DNA of 64,000 nucleotides from Hymenobacter lucidus (GCF_020447265.1 NZ_JAJADR010000007.1:1-64000); one strand, 5' to 3'. Shown: positions 1-8,792, counted from the first letter of the stretch. Program-made: numbers and translations. Notes: a model not told the origin generated them from the letters alone.

Positions 1-8
1 GCGGGCTG

Positions 9-40
9 CAAAGGTAAGACCCGCGACCCGATTTTTCCAA
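9..40 (-). promoter_or_regulatory. Bacteroidota-type promoter firing out of the window to the left
   Basis: Read on the minus strand there is a TACCTTTG box at 16-9 and a TTG at 40-38, 21 bases apart. This fits the Bacteroidota primary sigma factor pattern (-33 TTG, -7 TAnnTTTG). A second -7 box, TACTTTTG, lies on the same strand at 120-113 without a clear partner. The gene served would be beyond the left edge. Confidence 0.5.
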
Positions 41-464
41 CCCTGCGCCCAACTTTTTTTCTCTGCTGCTGGTGCCGCCGACTGCGCCCCGAATCCGTCC
101 GATTTGGGAGTGCAAAAGTACAGGAGATTTTTTAAAAAGCCAGCTAGCTTTGAAAAAAAGCGCATTTAATATTCTGTTCTATTGCAAAAGGCATTATTCA
201 CAGGCATTTGCGGACAAGTTTCGAAGTACGCAGGATACATTGGTGTCAATACAGAGGGTAATTAGCGGATAGCGTGAAGAAGTTGCGGTAAGTGTGTTCT
301 GCGGCTGGAACGCAATTATCAAGATCTAGTAAGCTGGATTTTAGTAGATCTGCTTTTGACTAGTGAAGGCATAAGGTCCTAACAATATCGTAAGAGTCAT
401 TAACTGAGAGTACAATTCAGCTATTGAGCTGGCTTTGCACATTGCCTATACCTTACACAGGCAG
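41..464. other. Non-coding gap
   Basis: About 420 bases, clearly richer in A and T than the flanking genes, between the leftward promoter and the end of the VIT-family gene. The 66-codon open frame at 72-272 has no recognisable features and no promoter on its own strand. Apart from the second leftward -7 box at 113-120, nothing was recognised here. Confidence 0.5.
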
Positions 465-1163
465 TTAACTGATCTGGCGGGCCACGAAAAAGGCAGCTCC
501 AGCTGCAAGGGCACCGATACCAGCCATTTTGAGGGCACCCAAAACAGGCGGTTGACCGGTCAGATGGCTTTTGAAGTAGCCAAACAGCAACAGGCATACT
601 AAAGTAATGACAGCCGACCAAGTTAAGCCCTGCGTTGGGGAGTCGGTGACGAAATAGGCGCTCAGGGGAATCAGTCCACCCACGGCGTAGGCTAGGCTGA
701 TAGTCGCCGCGCTTTTGGGAGCCTGTTTGGGGTCGGGTTCTTCTAAGCCAAGCTCGTACTTCATCATGAAATGCACCCACTGCTCCGGATTGGCGGTCAG
801 TTCGCGCACAGCAGCGGCCCTTGTTTCGGGCGACAGACCGATTTCGGCGAGCAGTTCATCAACTTCGGCACGTTCCCGGTCGGGCACCTCACGCACTTCG
901 CGGAACTCGCGCGCCCGCTCAGACGCATAATGCTCAACTTCTGTTTGACCGGCCAGATAACCACCCAGACCCATAGCAATGGAACCAGCCACCACCTCGG
1001 CCAGTCCGGCTGTGATGACAAGTGCTGATGACTCGACTGCGCCGCTTAGGCCGGCAGCTAAGGCAAAAGGCACCGTCAAACCATCGGAGAGACCAATAAC
1101 AATGTCCTGCAGGATTACAGAGCTGGTCAGGTGGTCTTCGGGGTGCGGGTGATGAGTAGCCAT
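465..1163 (-). CDS. VIT1/CCC1 family metal ion transporter
   Basis: A 232-residue integral membrane protein of the VIT1/CCC1 family, which moves iron or manganese out of the cytoplasm. The first membrane segment, about residues 18-40, carries the family's GLSDGLTVPFALAAGLSGA. A second segment contains GLAEVVAGSIAMGLGGYLA. A charged Glu-rich cytoplasmic part at about residues 75-140 corresponds to the metal-binding domain seen in plant VIT1, and two or three hydrophobic segments follow. The longer frame begins at 1229, but the ATG at 1163 (His-rich start MATHHPHPEDH) fits the family better. It stands alone, 122 bases downstream of the DUF3570 gene on the same strand. Family assignment is firm; the ion is inferred. 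Confidence 0.88.
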   Translation of the reverse strand: MATHHPHPEDHLTSSVILQDIVIGLSDGLTVPFALAAGLSGAVESSALVITAGLAEVVAGSIAMGLGGYLAGQTEVEHYASERAREFREVREVPDRERAEVDELLAEIGLSPETRAAAVRELTANPEQWVHFMMKYELGLEEPDPKQAPKSAATISLAYAVGGLIPLSAYFVTDSPTQGLTWSAVITLVCLLLFGYFKSHLTGQPPVLGALKMAGIGALAAGAAFFVARQIS

Positions 1164-1285
1164 TGCAACAGACCTATTAGAGTGTATATCAGTAAAGACC
1201 AGTGTACGAGCTAATAGTTGGGTCGCCACTCAATCTCATACCATCGGCCTGCTTCTATAGTACTCGGCATGGGCCCAGCAGGCTG

Positions 1286-2563
1286 CTAAGGCATGGTAAA
1301 CGACAGGTCGGCGCTGATGAGGCTGGCGGTGAGGCCAGTGCTCTGCCGGTAGTAGGCATAGCGCAGGTCCAGGGCTTTGAACTTGGCGACTCGGCCACCA
1401 AAAGGCGTTTTGAAGCGGCTGAGGCCATATACCGGGGAGTAGCGCAGGCCCAGGCCCAGCTTATTGGCCGAAAAACCGGCCAGATCATAATCGGAGGTAT
1501 AGTAGGTATCGGCGGTGGAATGCTGCAGGTAAGGCGCAAAATAGGTAGCGGCCGACTGGGTGTGGTAGCGGTAGAAAGGGTAGAGCACGAAGAAGGGCGT
1601 CACCTTCACGGGGGTTTCCAACTCGAAGGTGTGGGCTGTGATGCCGAAATTGTCGTTGTAGAAGCGGTAGAAGCCGCGTACCTGCACCAAGTCGGTGGTA
1701 TAGTAGGTGAGGCGCAGGCCTACGGGGTATTTGTAGCGTTGGCGGGGCAGTAGCTCGGTTTTAGCTTTTCCCAGTGCGTCGCCGGTTTCTTTGAAATATA
1801 CGCGGTGAAACGGCGTGCTGAGCAGGCCCCGCTGGGCTACCAGTTCAGTGCTGACGGCCACCTGCAGGCGCTGACTGAGCACCTGGGCATATACGATATT
1901 CAGGTTGTAGCTCTGGCGGGTATCAGTACCGTCTTCGCGGCGGCCGTTGGTGCGCAGCTCTTCGGGCCGGATAAGCGTGGCCTGGTCGAAGAAGGCTTGA
2001 GCGGCAATGCTCAGCTCCCGGTTGCCATCGGCGGAGGCGCGGGCCCAGGAGGCCGCCACGTTGAACGAGCGGTAGTCGTATTCGGTGGAAGCACCGGCGC
2101 CTATTCCTACAATAGTGCGCTTATCGGCCAGCTGGCGCGTCAGGCCAAGGTCCAGGTGGAAGCGGGTGTCGCTGGAAGAAGGGGAGGAGGTAACCTGGTC
2201 GATACGGTCGGTAGAGGCGGAGGCGTAGTAATCGAGGCCCAGATTGGCGGAAATGCGCGTGGCCGAGTCCAGGGGCACGTTCAGGATGATGGTAGGCGTG
2301 AGGTCGGTGAGCTGCTGAGTGCCGGTGCCGCCCTCCACGGCGCCCTTGTTGCCATCCTGAGAGTAGTAGCTGGTCAGAATATTCAGCTCGGTTTCGCCGT
2401 GGTTGGCGGGGTTGGCGGGGTTGGCCGGCCCGGCAGCGGTGGTAGTAGGGGCGCCGTAGCCATCTACGCGGTTGGGCGTGGGCGTGGCCTGGGCCCATGC
2501 CTGAGTTGGTAGCAGCAGGGCCGTAGCCAGGCAGGCAGTGAAAAAACGAAGCGTGGAGGACAT
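1286..2563 (-). CDS. DUF3570 family outer-membrane-like protein
   Basis: A 425-residue exported protein with a signal peptide (hydrophobic stretch ending TQAWAQ at about residue 25). The body is rich in alternating aromatic and polar strands (for example YYTTDLVQVRGFYRFYND) and ends in DLSFTMP, both suggesting an outer-membrane beta-barrel. It matches DUF3570, a family of unknown function that travels with DUF4266 and ApbE proteins. The start at 2563 puts the signal peptide at the N-terminus; the frame could be read from 2605, but that would bury the signal. It is the last gene of a four-gene operon, 22 bases after the DUF4266 gene. The barrel is inferred. Confidence 0.82.
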   Translation of the reverse strand: MSSTLRFFTACLATALLLPTQAWAQATPTPNRVDGYGAPTTTAAGPANPANPANHGETELNILTSYYSQDGNKGAVEGGTGTQQLTDLTPTIILNVPLDSATRISANLGLDYYASASTDRIDQVTSSPSSSDTRFHLDLGLTRQLADKRTIVGIGAGASTEYDYRSFNVAASWARASADGNRELSIAAQAFFDQATLIRPEELRTNGRREDGTDTRQSYNLNIVYAQVLSQRLQVAVSTELVAQRGLLSTPFHRVYFKETGDALGKAKTELLPRQRYKYPVGLRLTYYTTDLVQVRGFYRFYNDNFGITAHTFELETPVKVTPFFVLYPFYRYHTQSAATYFAPYLQHSTADTYYTSDYDLAGFSANKLGLGLRYSPVYGLSRFKTPFGGRVAKFKALDLRYAYYRQSTGLTASLISADLSFTMP

Positions 2564-2585
2564 GAGCAGGGAATTCGACGAGTAC

Positions 2586-2828
2586 TTAATTGCAGCCGCA
2601 GCCACCGCCTACTTTGCCACCATTGGCCCCGCCGGCTCCTTCGCGGTAACTCTCGAAATTGGTTTCGTACACTTCGATGCGCTTGTTGGCCAGCTTCATA
2701 TCTTCATCGTTGAGGTACACTTTCTGGTAGGCGGCCACCGATACGCAGCTGCTCAGCAAGCCGCTGCCCGCTAGCAGGGCGCCCAGCAGCAGCCGGCGCA
2801 GGGGAGAGGGAATGGTGAAATTCTTCAT
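2586..2828 (-). CDS. DUF4266 small lipoprotein
   Basis: An 80-residue lipoprotein. After a short basic start there is a hydrophobic stretch and a lipobox LLSSC with the lipidated cysteine at residue 28. The C-terminus is Gly-rich and ends in the DUF4266 signature GGGCGCN, whose two cysteines could bind a metal or form a disulfide. The ATG overlaps the ApbE stop codon by four bases (ATGA), indicating translational coupling. A longer in-frame reading begins at 3242 but runs through apbE, so the short start is preferred. Function unknown; it is expected to work with the DUF3570 protein in the envelope. Confidence 0.85.
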   Translation of the reverse strand: MKNFTIPSPLRRLLLGALLAGSGLLSSCVSVAAYQKVYLNDEDMKLANKRIEVYETNFESYREGAGGANGGKVGGGCGCN

Positions 2829-3916
2829 GGCTTGGCAGCGGCGGCCGGTGGCTGGGTGGAGTAATAGTTGACGGCCATGCCTTTGGAAGCCAATGTGCGG
2901 CCGTCGTTGGTAATGAGGGTGCAATCCACGCCTTTCAGCCGGTTGATGAAGGCCAGACCGGCGTCGGGACCTTTCACAAACACCACCTCGTCGAGGCCAT
3001 CGGCCAGCTCCACATCGGGGCAGATGATGGTGACGGAGCGCAGGCCGGTAGCTGGGTAGCCGGTTTGAGGGTCGATGATGTGGCCGTAATATTTGCCTTG
3101 CACCGTGAAATACTGCTCGTAGTTGCCGGCCGTTACCACGGCCACATCGGTTACGGTGAGCCACGACGATACTGACTGCGGAAAGGCCGGGTCGCCGATG
3201 GCAATGCGCCAAAGTGAGCCATCGGCCTGCCGCCCCCAGCACGACACGTCGCCGGAACCGTTGATGAGGCCGCCCGCAACACCCATCTGCCGCATCAGGG
3301 CCTGGGCCCGCCGCACGCCGTAGCCCTGCAGAATGCCCGCCAGATTCATCCGCATGCCCTTTTCCTTGAGCAAAACGGAATGCGTGGTGGGGTCGAGCAG
3401 CACGTTGTGGTAGTTGATGCGGCGCACCGAGGCCCGTACCACCGCCGAGTCGGGCAGGCGGGCGTGCTCCTGCTTATCGAACTTGTAAATTTTCTCTCCG
3501 CCGGCAAAGGTGATGTCAAACGCGCCGCCGCTCAGCTCCGAAAGCTTCAGAGTCCGCTGAATCAGGTCGTATACTTCCTGGTCGACGACAACCGGCCGGA
3601 TGCCGGCGGCACGGTTTATCTGGGTTATCTGCGACGTGGAATCCCAGTAGGAGCAGAGCCGGTCGATGCGCCGAGCCTCCCGGATACCGGCCCGAATGGC
3701 GCGCCAGGCCAGCGTATCGTCGGCCGAAACGGCCGTGAACGTGAAATGGGAGCCCATCAGGTGGGCGCCTCGGGTAAAATTGCGCGGCCGGGCCGACAGC
3801 TGCGGCCCCGAGGGCTGGGCACTGGCCGCTAGGGAGCTCGTCAAGAGCATAGCAGCCACGCCTAGGCGCGCCTGGAGTAGAAAACCGGTAAAGAGGGAAG
3901 ACAGGAATTGACGCAC
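2825..3916 (-). CDS. apbE: FAD:protein FMN transferase (ApbE family)
   Basis: A 363-residue exported protein. The ApbE family attaches FMN from FAD to a threonine or serine of partner proteins outside the cytoplasm. A signal peptide covers about residues 1-33 (ending ASAQP). Family motifs are RIDRLCSYWDSTSQITQIN, GGAFDIT, INGSGDVSCWG and HIIDPQTGYPATG. The Mg-binding segment, normally ADALST, reads ADGLDE here, so Thr is replaced by Glu. It lies five bases after the thioredoxin-like gene and overlaps the DUF4266 gene by four bases. No protein with an obvious flavinylation motif is encoded nearby, so its target is unknown. Confidence 0.9.
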   Translation of the reverse strand: MRQFLSSLFTGFLLQARLGVAAMLLTSSLAASAQPSGPQLSARPRNFTRGAHLMGSHFTFTAVSADDTLAWRAIRAGIREARRIDRLCSYWDSTSQITQINRAAGIRPVVVDQEVYDLIQRTLKLSELSGGAFDITFAGGEKIYKFDKQEHARLPDSAVVRASVRRINYHNVLLDPTTHSVLLKEKGMRMNLAGILQGYGVRRAQALMRQMGVAGGLINGSGDVSCWGRQADGSLWRIAIGDPAFPQSVSSWLTVTDVAVVTAGNYEQYFTVQGKYYGHIIDPQTGYPATGLRSVTIICPDVELADGLDEVVFVKGPDAGLAFINRLKGVDCTLITNDGRTLASKGMAVNYYSTQPPAAAAKP

Positions 3917-3921
3917 GGAGC

Positions 3922-4377
3922 TTACTTTTTGGCCAGCAGCTGGGTCAGGTAAGCATCGTAGGCGGCGGGCCCACCGGGGCGGTAGCCGGTTTTGGCCAGC
4001 ACCTTGCCTTCGGGGGAAAGCAGCACCACCAGCGGAAAGGAACCTTCCTTATTGAGCTGCGCCGCCGCCTGCTCGTTCGTTTTGGTTTGGGCGGCGGGCA
4101 GCTTGTTCTTCTTACCGCGCGGAAAGTCGAAGCGGGCCAGCACGAATCTATCCTTGGCGTACTGCTCAAACTCAGGCTGGTCGAATACTTCCTGCTTGAG
4201 CATAATGCAGGGCTTGCACCAATCGGAGCCCGAAAAAACGGCCAGTATGGGCTTTTGCGTGGCTTGGGCCTGCTGCAGCGCGGCACTCAGATCCGAGTTC
4301 CAAGCCAGGGTGGACTTCTGGGCCCGAACACCACTAGCAGTGAGCAACACGGCCAGACACAACAGGAGAAAACGCAT
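3922..4377 (-). CDS. Secreted thioredoxin-like protein
   Basis: A 151-residue protein with a signal peptide (residues 1-19, ending VRAQ) and a thioredoxin fold of the DsbD-C-terminal/Thioredoxin_7 type. The active site is SDWCKPC, with cysteines at residues 54 and 57, followed by the cis-proline region SFPLVVLLSPEG. It probably acts as a periplasmic thiol reductant or oxidant. It is the first gene of the operon with apbE (5-base gap), the DUF4266 gene and the DUF3570 gene, so it may maintain the cysteines of the DUF4266 lipoprotein; that link is an inference from neighbourhood. Confidence 0.88.
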   Translation of the reverse strand: MRFLLLCLAVLLTASGVRAQKSTLAWNSDLSAALQQAQATQKPILAVFSGSDWCKPCIMLKQEVFDQPEFEQYAKDRFVLARFDFPRGKKNKLPAAQTKTNEQAAAQLNKEGSFPLVVLLSPEGKVLAKTGYRPGGPAAYDAYLTQLLAKK

Positions 4378-4588
4378 AGGGGGAAATGCTAGGGTGAAGA
4401 TTAAAGCCGGATTAAAATTGTAACCGTGCTACCCATACGACAGTTCAGCAAAAGCGGTGCACTGCCCCATTTATTTTGCTGGCCGCAACTAACCAGGGCC
4501 CTGGTTCTATTGCCGGCGGGGCCGTTTCTCTACTGGTATACTTATGTTTAAGAACGTAAGAGTGCCCGCCTCCTATATGTAATAGAGT

Positions 4589-5266
4589 ATGAAAGCCCGA
4601 TCCAATGAATCCGAGCCACCCGGAGCAGCCAGCTACCCACCCCGGCCGGCTAATGCTACCCCGGCCCAGCTGCAGGAATACGAGCGGGAGCTCTGGAATC
4701 ATTTTCTCACCGACGAAACCTGGCGCAGTACGCGCTTCAATGCCCAGCCCAATACACTGCTGGTAGAATCCGTGCGCGGCCGCCCGCCCGGCAAGGCCCT
4801 GGACGTGAACATGGGCGAGGGCCGCAACGCGCTATACCTGGCTGGGCTGGGCTGGGCCGTTACGGGCATCGACATTGCCGACCAGGCCCTGGCCTTTGCC
4901 CAGCAGCGGGCCCGGCAGCTGGGCCGGCCGCTTACTACGATACAGCATGATGCCAACACCTACGACTGGGGCTGCGGCCAGTGGGACCTTATTGTGCTCT
5001 GCTACGCCGACGAAAGTACCCACGTGCCCCAGGTGCAGGCCGCACTCCGGCCCGGTGGGCTGCTCGTGTTCGAGAACTTTCATACCGATGTGAACCAGGC
5101 GCGGGGTAACCGGCCGGGGCAGGAAGTAGGCTTTGCCACGGATGAGCTCAGAAGCTGCTACGCCGCCGCAGGCTTCACTATCGTGCGCTACGAAGAGCCC
5201 ATCGGTGTGGCCGACTTTTCCCGCGAAGCCCACCGGCTAGTGCAACTGGTGGCCCAAAAGCAATGA
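4589..5266 (+). CDS. Class I SAM-dependent methyltransferase
   Basis: A 225-residue cytoplasmic protein with a Rossmann-type methyltransferase domain. Motif I is ALDVNMGEGRNALYLA at about residues 71-86, followed by the acidic loop TGIDIADQALAFAQ, motif IV WDLIVLCYAD and the post-motif LRPGGLLVFENF. The arrangement resembles the TehB/UbiE-like group of small-molecule methyltransferases. The first 40 residues are Pro-rich and not conserved in the family. It is a single gene between divergent neighbours. Substrate not predictable. Confidence 0.85.
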   Translation: MKARSNESEPPGAASYPPRPANATPAQLQEYERELWNHFLTDETWRSTRFNAQPNTLLVESVRGRPPGKALDVNMGEGRNALYLAGLGWAVTGIDIADQALAFAQQRARQLGRPLTTIQHDANTYDWGCGQWDLIVLCYADESTHVPQVQAALRPGGLLVFENFHTDVNQARGNRPGQEVGFATDELRSCYAAAGFTIVRYEEPIGVADFSREAHRLVQLVAQKQ

Positions 5267-5340
5267 ACGGCCTCTGCCTTTAGTATAAAGCAACAAGCTG
5301 GCGGTGCTTGCTTGAGTACTGGCCGTTCTTTAATGCCGGG

Positions 5341-6057
5341 CTACTCTAGGGCTGAAACCAGGCTGCAGACGCTGTTGAAGTGCAGTAGCTCGGGGCTGGT
5401 TTTGAAGCCCCGGCCCCCGAAGCCCTTGCCGTAGAGCTCAATGTCGGCGGAGGTACTCCACTCTTCACGGCTGCTTTCGGGGCTGGAGGCGTCACTGGCT
5501 TCGAGCACGGCGCCCCGGCGCACCTTCAGGGCCCCGCACATTTTGTCGGCCGTTTTGGCCGCGTCGGTTAGGGCCAGCACGTCGGCCTCCCGGCGCAGGC
5601 TGTCGGCCAGGCTGTGGCCGTAAGTCAGGTTCTTGATGCGGTTGATGCGCGTGGCCAGCAGTTCTTCGAGGTAGGGCGAGAGGCGGCGCAGGTCGGTGAT
5701 GCGCACCGTGACGGACTGGGTGGAGTTGAAGCCCAGAAAAACCTGCTTGCCCCGCACATAGTCAAATTCCTTGTTCGACGACGTGCTACTGACCCGCACA
5801 TCATTCGGCCCTGGCGCGTAGCGCTTCGACAGCGTCAGCACCTGATCCACGACGCCTTGCACCTCGGCCACCGCGTCTTTGAGCTTAGGCCGGGTGAAGG
5901 CGGCATCGACGGTCAGCTCGGCATAATTGGGATATACCGTAACGCTGCCGTAGCCAATGCTTTTCACCTGGCGCACGGGCGCGCCCGAAGGCGCTGATTG
6001 ACAGGCAGCTAAACCGAGCAAGGCTGCCGAGAGGAGAGCAGTAGGGCGAAGAAACAT
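5341..6057 (-). CDS. SIMPL domain (DUF541) lipoprotein
   Basis: A 238-residue lipoprotein with lipobox GLAACQS (Cys at about residue 19). The rest matches the SIMPL/DUF541 fold: SIGYGSVTVYPNYAELTVDAAF, a central segment with VSSTSSNKEFDY, and a C-terminal part with ADVLALTDAAKTADKMCGAL. Family members are periplasmic or outer-membrane proteins such as E. coli YggE, linked to oxidative stress, with no known enzymatic reaction. Single gene with no operon partner. Confidence 0.82.
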   Translation of the reverse strand: MFLRPTALLSAALLGLAACQSAPSGAPVRQVKSIGYGSVTVYPNYAELTVDAAFTRPKLKDAVAEVQGVVDQVLTLSKRYAPGPNDVRVSSTSSNKEFDYVRGKQVFLGFNSTQSVTVRITDLRRLSPYLEELLATRINRIKNLTYGHSLADSLRREADVLALTDAAKTADKMCGALKVRRGAVLEASDASSPESSREEWSTSADIELYGKGFGGRGFKTSPELLHFNSVCSLVSALE

Positions 6058-6254
6058 AGGCGGAACGAGTAGGTATGGTGCCCGCTTATAACTGCATTGT
6101 TGGGGTAAAGCGTATCGGCGACAGTACTTTTCTTCTATATAGCGGTTGAGGTAGAAGCTGCGCAGCTTGCTGGCGCCATACCACCTTACCCACCATCGGC
6201 CTCACCCTGCTTCGCCGGCTTCCGCTTTCGGAGGAGCTTCTTGCCAAACCCAAT

Positions 6255-6695
6255 ATGCACGTTACTCTCCGCACCGCCGTAGCCCAGTCGCCCGCCCGGG
6301 TATTCGCGGGCTTCACGCGGGAGCTGTTCTTGTCCCTGGCCCCACCTTTTCCGCGGCTGAAGCTGCACCGCTTCGACGGCTGCCAACGCGGCGACCAGGT
6401 GGAAATTGAGCTGATCAGCGGCCCGCTACGCCAGCGCTGGACCAGCCTGATAACCGACAGCGGTGTGCAGCCCGACGGCACCCATTTCTTCATTGACGAA
6501 GGCCAGCAGCTGCCCGCCCCGCTGCGCTACTGGCGCCACCGCCACCTCATCGAGCCTGGTCCCGCTGGCGGCAGCGTCATTGTGGACGCGCTGGAATACC
6601 GCACGGCTTCCCCACTGCTCGATGCGCTGCTCTACCCGCTGATGTGGGCGCAGTTTGCCTACCGCAAACCCATTTACCGGCGCGTATTCGCCTAA
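6255..6695 (+). CDS. SRPBCC family protein (START-like fold)
   Basis: A 146-residue soluble protein resembling the SRPBCC ligand-binding group often annotated as polyketide cyclase or cell division inhibitor-like. It opens with MHVTLRTAVAQSPARVFAGF and has the family's central FIDEGQQLPAPLRYWRHRH, where the aromatic and basic residues line the cavity, and ends YRKPIYRRVFA. No catalytic residues can be assigned. It lies 74 bases upstream of rlmI, which has its own promoter box. Confidence 0.72.
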   Translation: MHVTLRTAVAQSPARVFAGFTRELFLSLAPPFPRLKLHRFDGCQRGDQVEIELISGPLRQRWTSLITDSGVQPDGTHFFIDEGQQLPAPLRYWRHRHLIEPGPAGGSVIVDALEYRTASPLLDALLYPLMWAQFAYRKPIYRRVFA

Positions 6696-6731
6696 TGCGG
6701 CGGCGGTAATGAGGACTGGCGGGGTTTGGCG

Positions 6732-6739
6732 TACTTTTG
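6732..6739 (+). promoter_or_regulatory. -7 promoter box for rlmI
   Basis: TACTTTTG matches the Bacteroidota TAnnTTTG box and lies 30 bases before the rlmI start codon. No convincing -33 TTG is present at the usual distance. Confidence 0.4.
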
Positions 6740-6769
6740 TAGTTCGTACCGTCACTTAGCTTTTTCGTT

Positions 6770-7957
6770 ATGCCTGCCATTGTCACGCTCAAACCTGGTA
6801 AAGACCAATCCTTGCGCCGCCGCCACCCGTGGGTGTTTTCGGGTGCCATCGGCCGCATGCAGGGCGAAGTGCTGGAAGGCGAAGTGGTGATGGTGCAGGC
6901 CGCCAATGGCGAGCTGCTGGGCGTGGGCCACTACGCGCCAGGCTCCATTGCCGTGCGTATGCTCGATTTCGGTCCCGATGCCCAATTGCCCGATGCCGCG
7001 TTCTGGGAAGGTCGGCTGCGCAATGCCTACCAGCTGCGCCAGGGCCTACAGCTCACGGGCCAGGGCAGCACCAACGTGTACCGCCTCACTCACGCCGAGG
7101 GCGACGGACTGCCCGGCCTTATTATAGATGTATATGGCGACGTGGCTGTGGTGCAGGCTCACAGCGCGGGCATGTATAAGGCCCGGCCGCTGATTGCCAG
7201 TGCGTTGCAGGCCGTTATTCCGGGCTTGCGGGCTATATATGACAAAAGTGCCGAAACCGTGCCCGCCAAAGCAGCCCCCGACGCCAAGAACGGCTACCTC
7301 TTCGGGGAAAGCAACGGCCAGGAGCACATCGTGCACGAAAACGGCCACCCGTTTGCCGTCGACTGGGAGACGGGCCAGAAAACCGGTTTCTTCATCGACC
7401 AGCGCGACAACCGCAGCCTGCTGGCCCGCTACGCCCCCGGCCGCCGCGTGCTGAACACGTTCTGCTACACCGGCGGCTTCAGCTCCTACGCCCTGCAGGC
7501 CGGCGCCGAGCTGGTGCATTCCGTGGACAGCTCCAAGCGCGCCATCGAGCTGACGGAGCGCAACGCGGCCCTTACCGGCCTCGAAAGCAAGCACGCCGCT
7601 TATGCCGAAGACGTGTTCAGCTTCATGAAAAACAGCCAGGAGCAGTACGACCTCATCGTGCTCGACCCGCCGGCGTTTGCCAAGCACCTCTCGGCCCGCC
7701 ACAATGCCCTGATGGGCTACAAGCGCCTGAACGCGGCCGGCATCCGCCAGATTGCGCCCGGCGGCCTGCTCTTCACGTTCAGCTGCTCCCAGGTGGTTTC
7801 GGCCGAGCTGTTTGAGGGTGCCGTGCTGGCCGCCGCCATCGAAGCCGGCCGCCCGGCCCGCATCCTGCACCGCCTCACCCAGCCCGCCGACCACCCCGTG
7901 AGTTTGTTTCACCCTGAAGGGGAATACCTGAAAGGGTTGGTGCTGGCCGTGGAGTAA
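6770..7957 (+). CDS. rlmI: 23S rRNA (cytosine-C5)-methyltransferase RlmI-like
   Basis: A 395-residue SAM-dependent RNA methyltransferase of the RlmI/RlmK group, which methylates a cytosine of 23S rRNA (C1962 in E. coli). The first 75 residues form a PUA RNA-binding domain (LRRRHPWVFSGAI). The catalytic domain has QKTGFFIDQRDNR, SAM-binding NTFCYTGGFSSYALQAGA, and the DPPAFAK motif at about residues 298-304. Near the end come FSCSQ and HPEGEYLKGL. Length and order of domains match the family. It is followed by a strong symmetrical terminator. Confidence 0.92.
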   Translation: MPAIVTLKPGKDQSLRRRHPWVFSGAIGRMQGEVLEGEVVMVQAANGELLGVGHYAPGSIAVRMLDFGPDAQLPDAAFWEGRLRNAYQLRQGLQLTGQGSTNVYRLTHAEGDGLPGLIIDVYGDVAVVQAHSAGMYKARPLIASALQAVIPGLRAIYDKSAETVPAKAAPDAKNGYLFGESNGQEHIVHENGHPFAVDWETGQKTGFFIDQRDNRSLLARYAPGRRVLNTFCYTGGFSSYALQAGAELVHSVDSSKRAIELTERNAALTGLESKHAAYAEDVFSFMKNSQEQYDLIVLDPPAFAKHLSARHNALMGYKRLNAAGIRQIAPGGLLFTFSCSQVVSAELFEGAVLAAAIEAGRPARILHRLTQPADHPVSLFHPEGEYLKGLVLAVE

Positions 7958-7970
7958 CGGAAAATTCAGA

Positions 7971-8017
7971 CAAGCAAAAATGGTCTGTTGAACAGTTCAA
8001 CAGACCATTTTTGCTTG
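7971..8017. terminator. Perfect 23-bp inverted repeat, probably a bidirectional terminator
   Basis: The arms 7971-7993 and 7995-8017 are exact reverse complements, with a single central base. Each arm carries an A/T run at its outer side, so transcripts from both rlmI (plus) and the lipoprotein gene (minus) would end in a hairpin followed by U residues. Confidence 0.85.
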
Positions 8018-8117
8018 GAGCGGCAGTTAATCTGCCCGAAAATACCTTTCGAGAGCAGCCAGCGCATTGACCGGTTTTTGTATTGACAGAGCTTGCTAAT
8101 AACCCGGGGCAACCAAG

Positions 8118-8792
8118 CTAGCGGCCGGACCGGGGCATATTGTCCAGCGCCCGATTCACCAGCCAATCGGCAACGTAGCCCGCCGTGGGGTAAAGGCTAT
8201 TCGGGGTGCCGCGCTGGTTATGTTTCCACATAATGGTCCCGTCGGCCTGGTACAGCGTTAGGTCCACGCTGATTTCTTCCCGAAAAGCCGGGCCAGTAGA
8301 AGCTGCCGTGGCGCTGGTAGTTACGTTGCCGGCTTCGGTGGTCTGCGTCACGACCGTGGCCGGACTCACGGCCAGCGGCACGGGCGCATATACCCGCTGA
8401 TGATACACCTGAGTTAGTAGTACCTGGTCGGCCTGGTGCTGCGCGGCCAGAGTCCGCACGGTAGCAGCGGCATCGGTGGCGGCCGGACCGGCGGCTTCTA
8501 CGGGCATACGCAGCTGAAACGGCCGGGCGTGCTGCAGCAGCCACGCCTGCATGTTGTTGTAGATCTGGTTTGTTTCGGCCGCAACCAGTGCCTTGTCGGC
8601 TACGCCGCCCGAGCCATCGGCCCGGGTCATGATGACGGTAAGAGCGGGCGGGGGCACTACCAGCACCGGCGGGGCTACGCGGCCTGAAGCAGGCTGAGAG
8701 AGGGAGCGGGCTGGGCGACCACAGCTACTCAGCAGCGCAGCCGCCAGCACGGCGGCCTGCCCAAGCTGGGCGGCGCGAAGGAAAACAAACAT
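8118..8792 (-). CDS. Lipoprotein of unknown function
   Basis: A 224-residue lipoprotein with lipobox ALLSSCG (Cys at about residue 24) and a Pro/Ala-rich linker to about residue 50. The C-terminal half has alternating hydrophobic strands (ADQVLLTQVYHQRVY, EEISVDLTLYQADGTIMWKH) and resembles the general shape of DUF4136/LpoB-like envelope lipoproteins, but no firm family match is visible. It is transcribed toward rlmI and shares its terminator. The promoter region is shared head-to-head with crtD. Confidence 0.7.
   Translation of the reverse strand: MFVFLRAAQLGQAAVLAAALLSSCGRPARSLSQPASGRVAPPVLVVPPPALTVIMTRADGSGGVADKALVAAETNQIYNNMQAWLLQHARPFQLRMPVEAAGPAATDAAATVRTLAAQHQADQVLLTQVYHQRVYAPVPLAVSPATVVTQTTEAGNVTTSATAASTGPAFREEISVDLTLYQADGTIMWKHNQRGTPNSLYPTAGYVADWLVNRALDNMPRSGR

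Noticed and set aside
72..272. 66-codon frame in the left gap
   Set aside because: Starts inside a Pro/Arg-rich stretch and continues through AT-rich sequence without any feature; the promoter boxes nearby point the other way.
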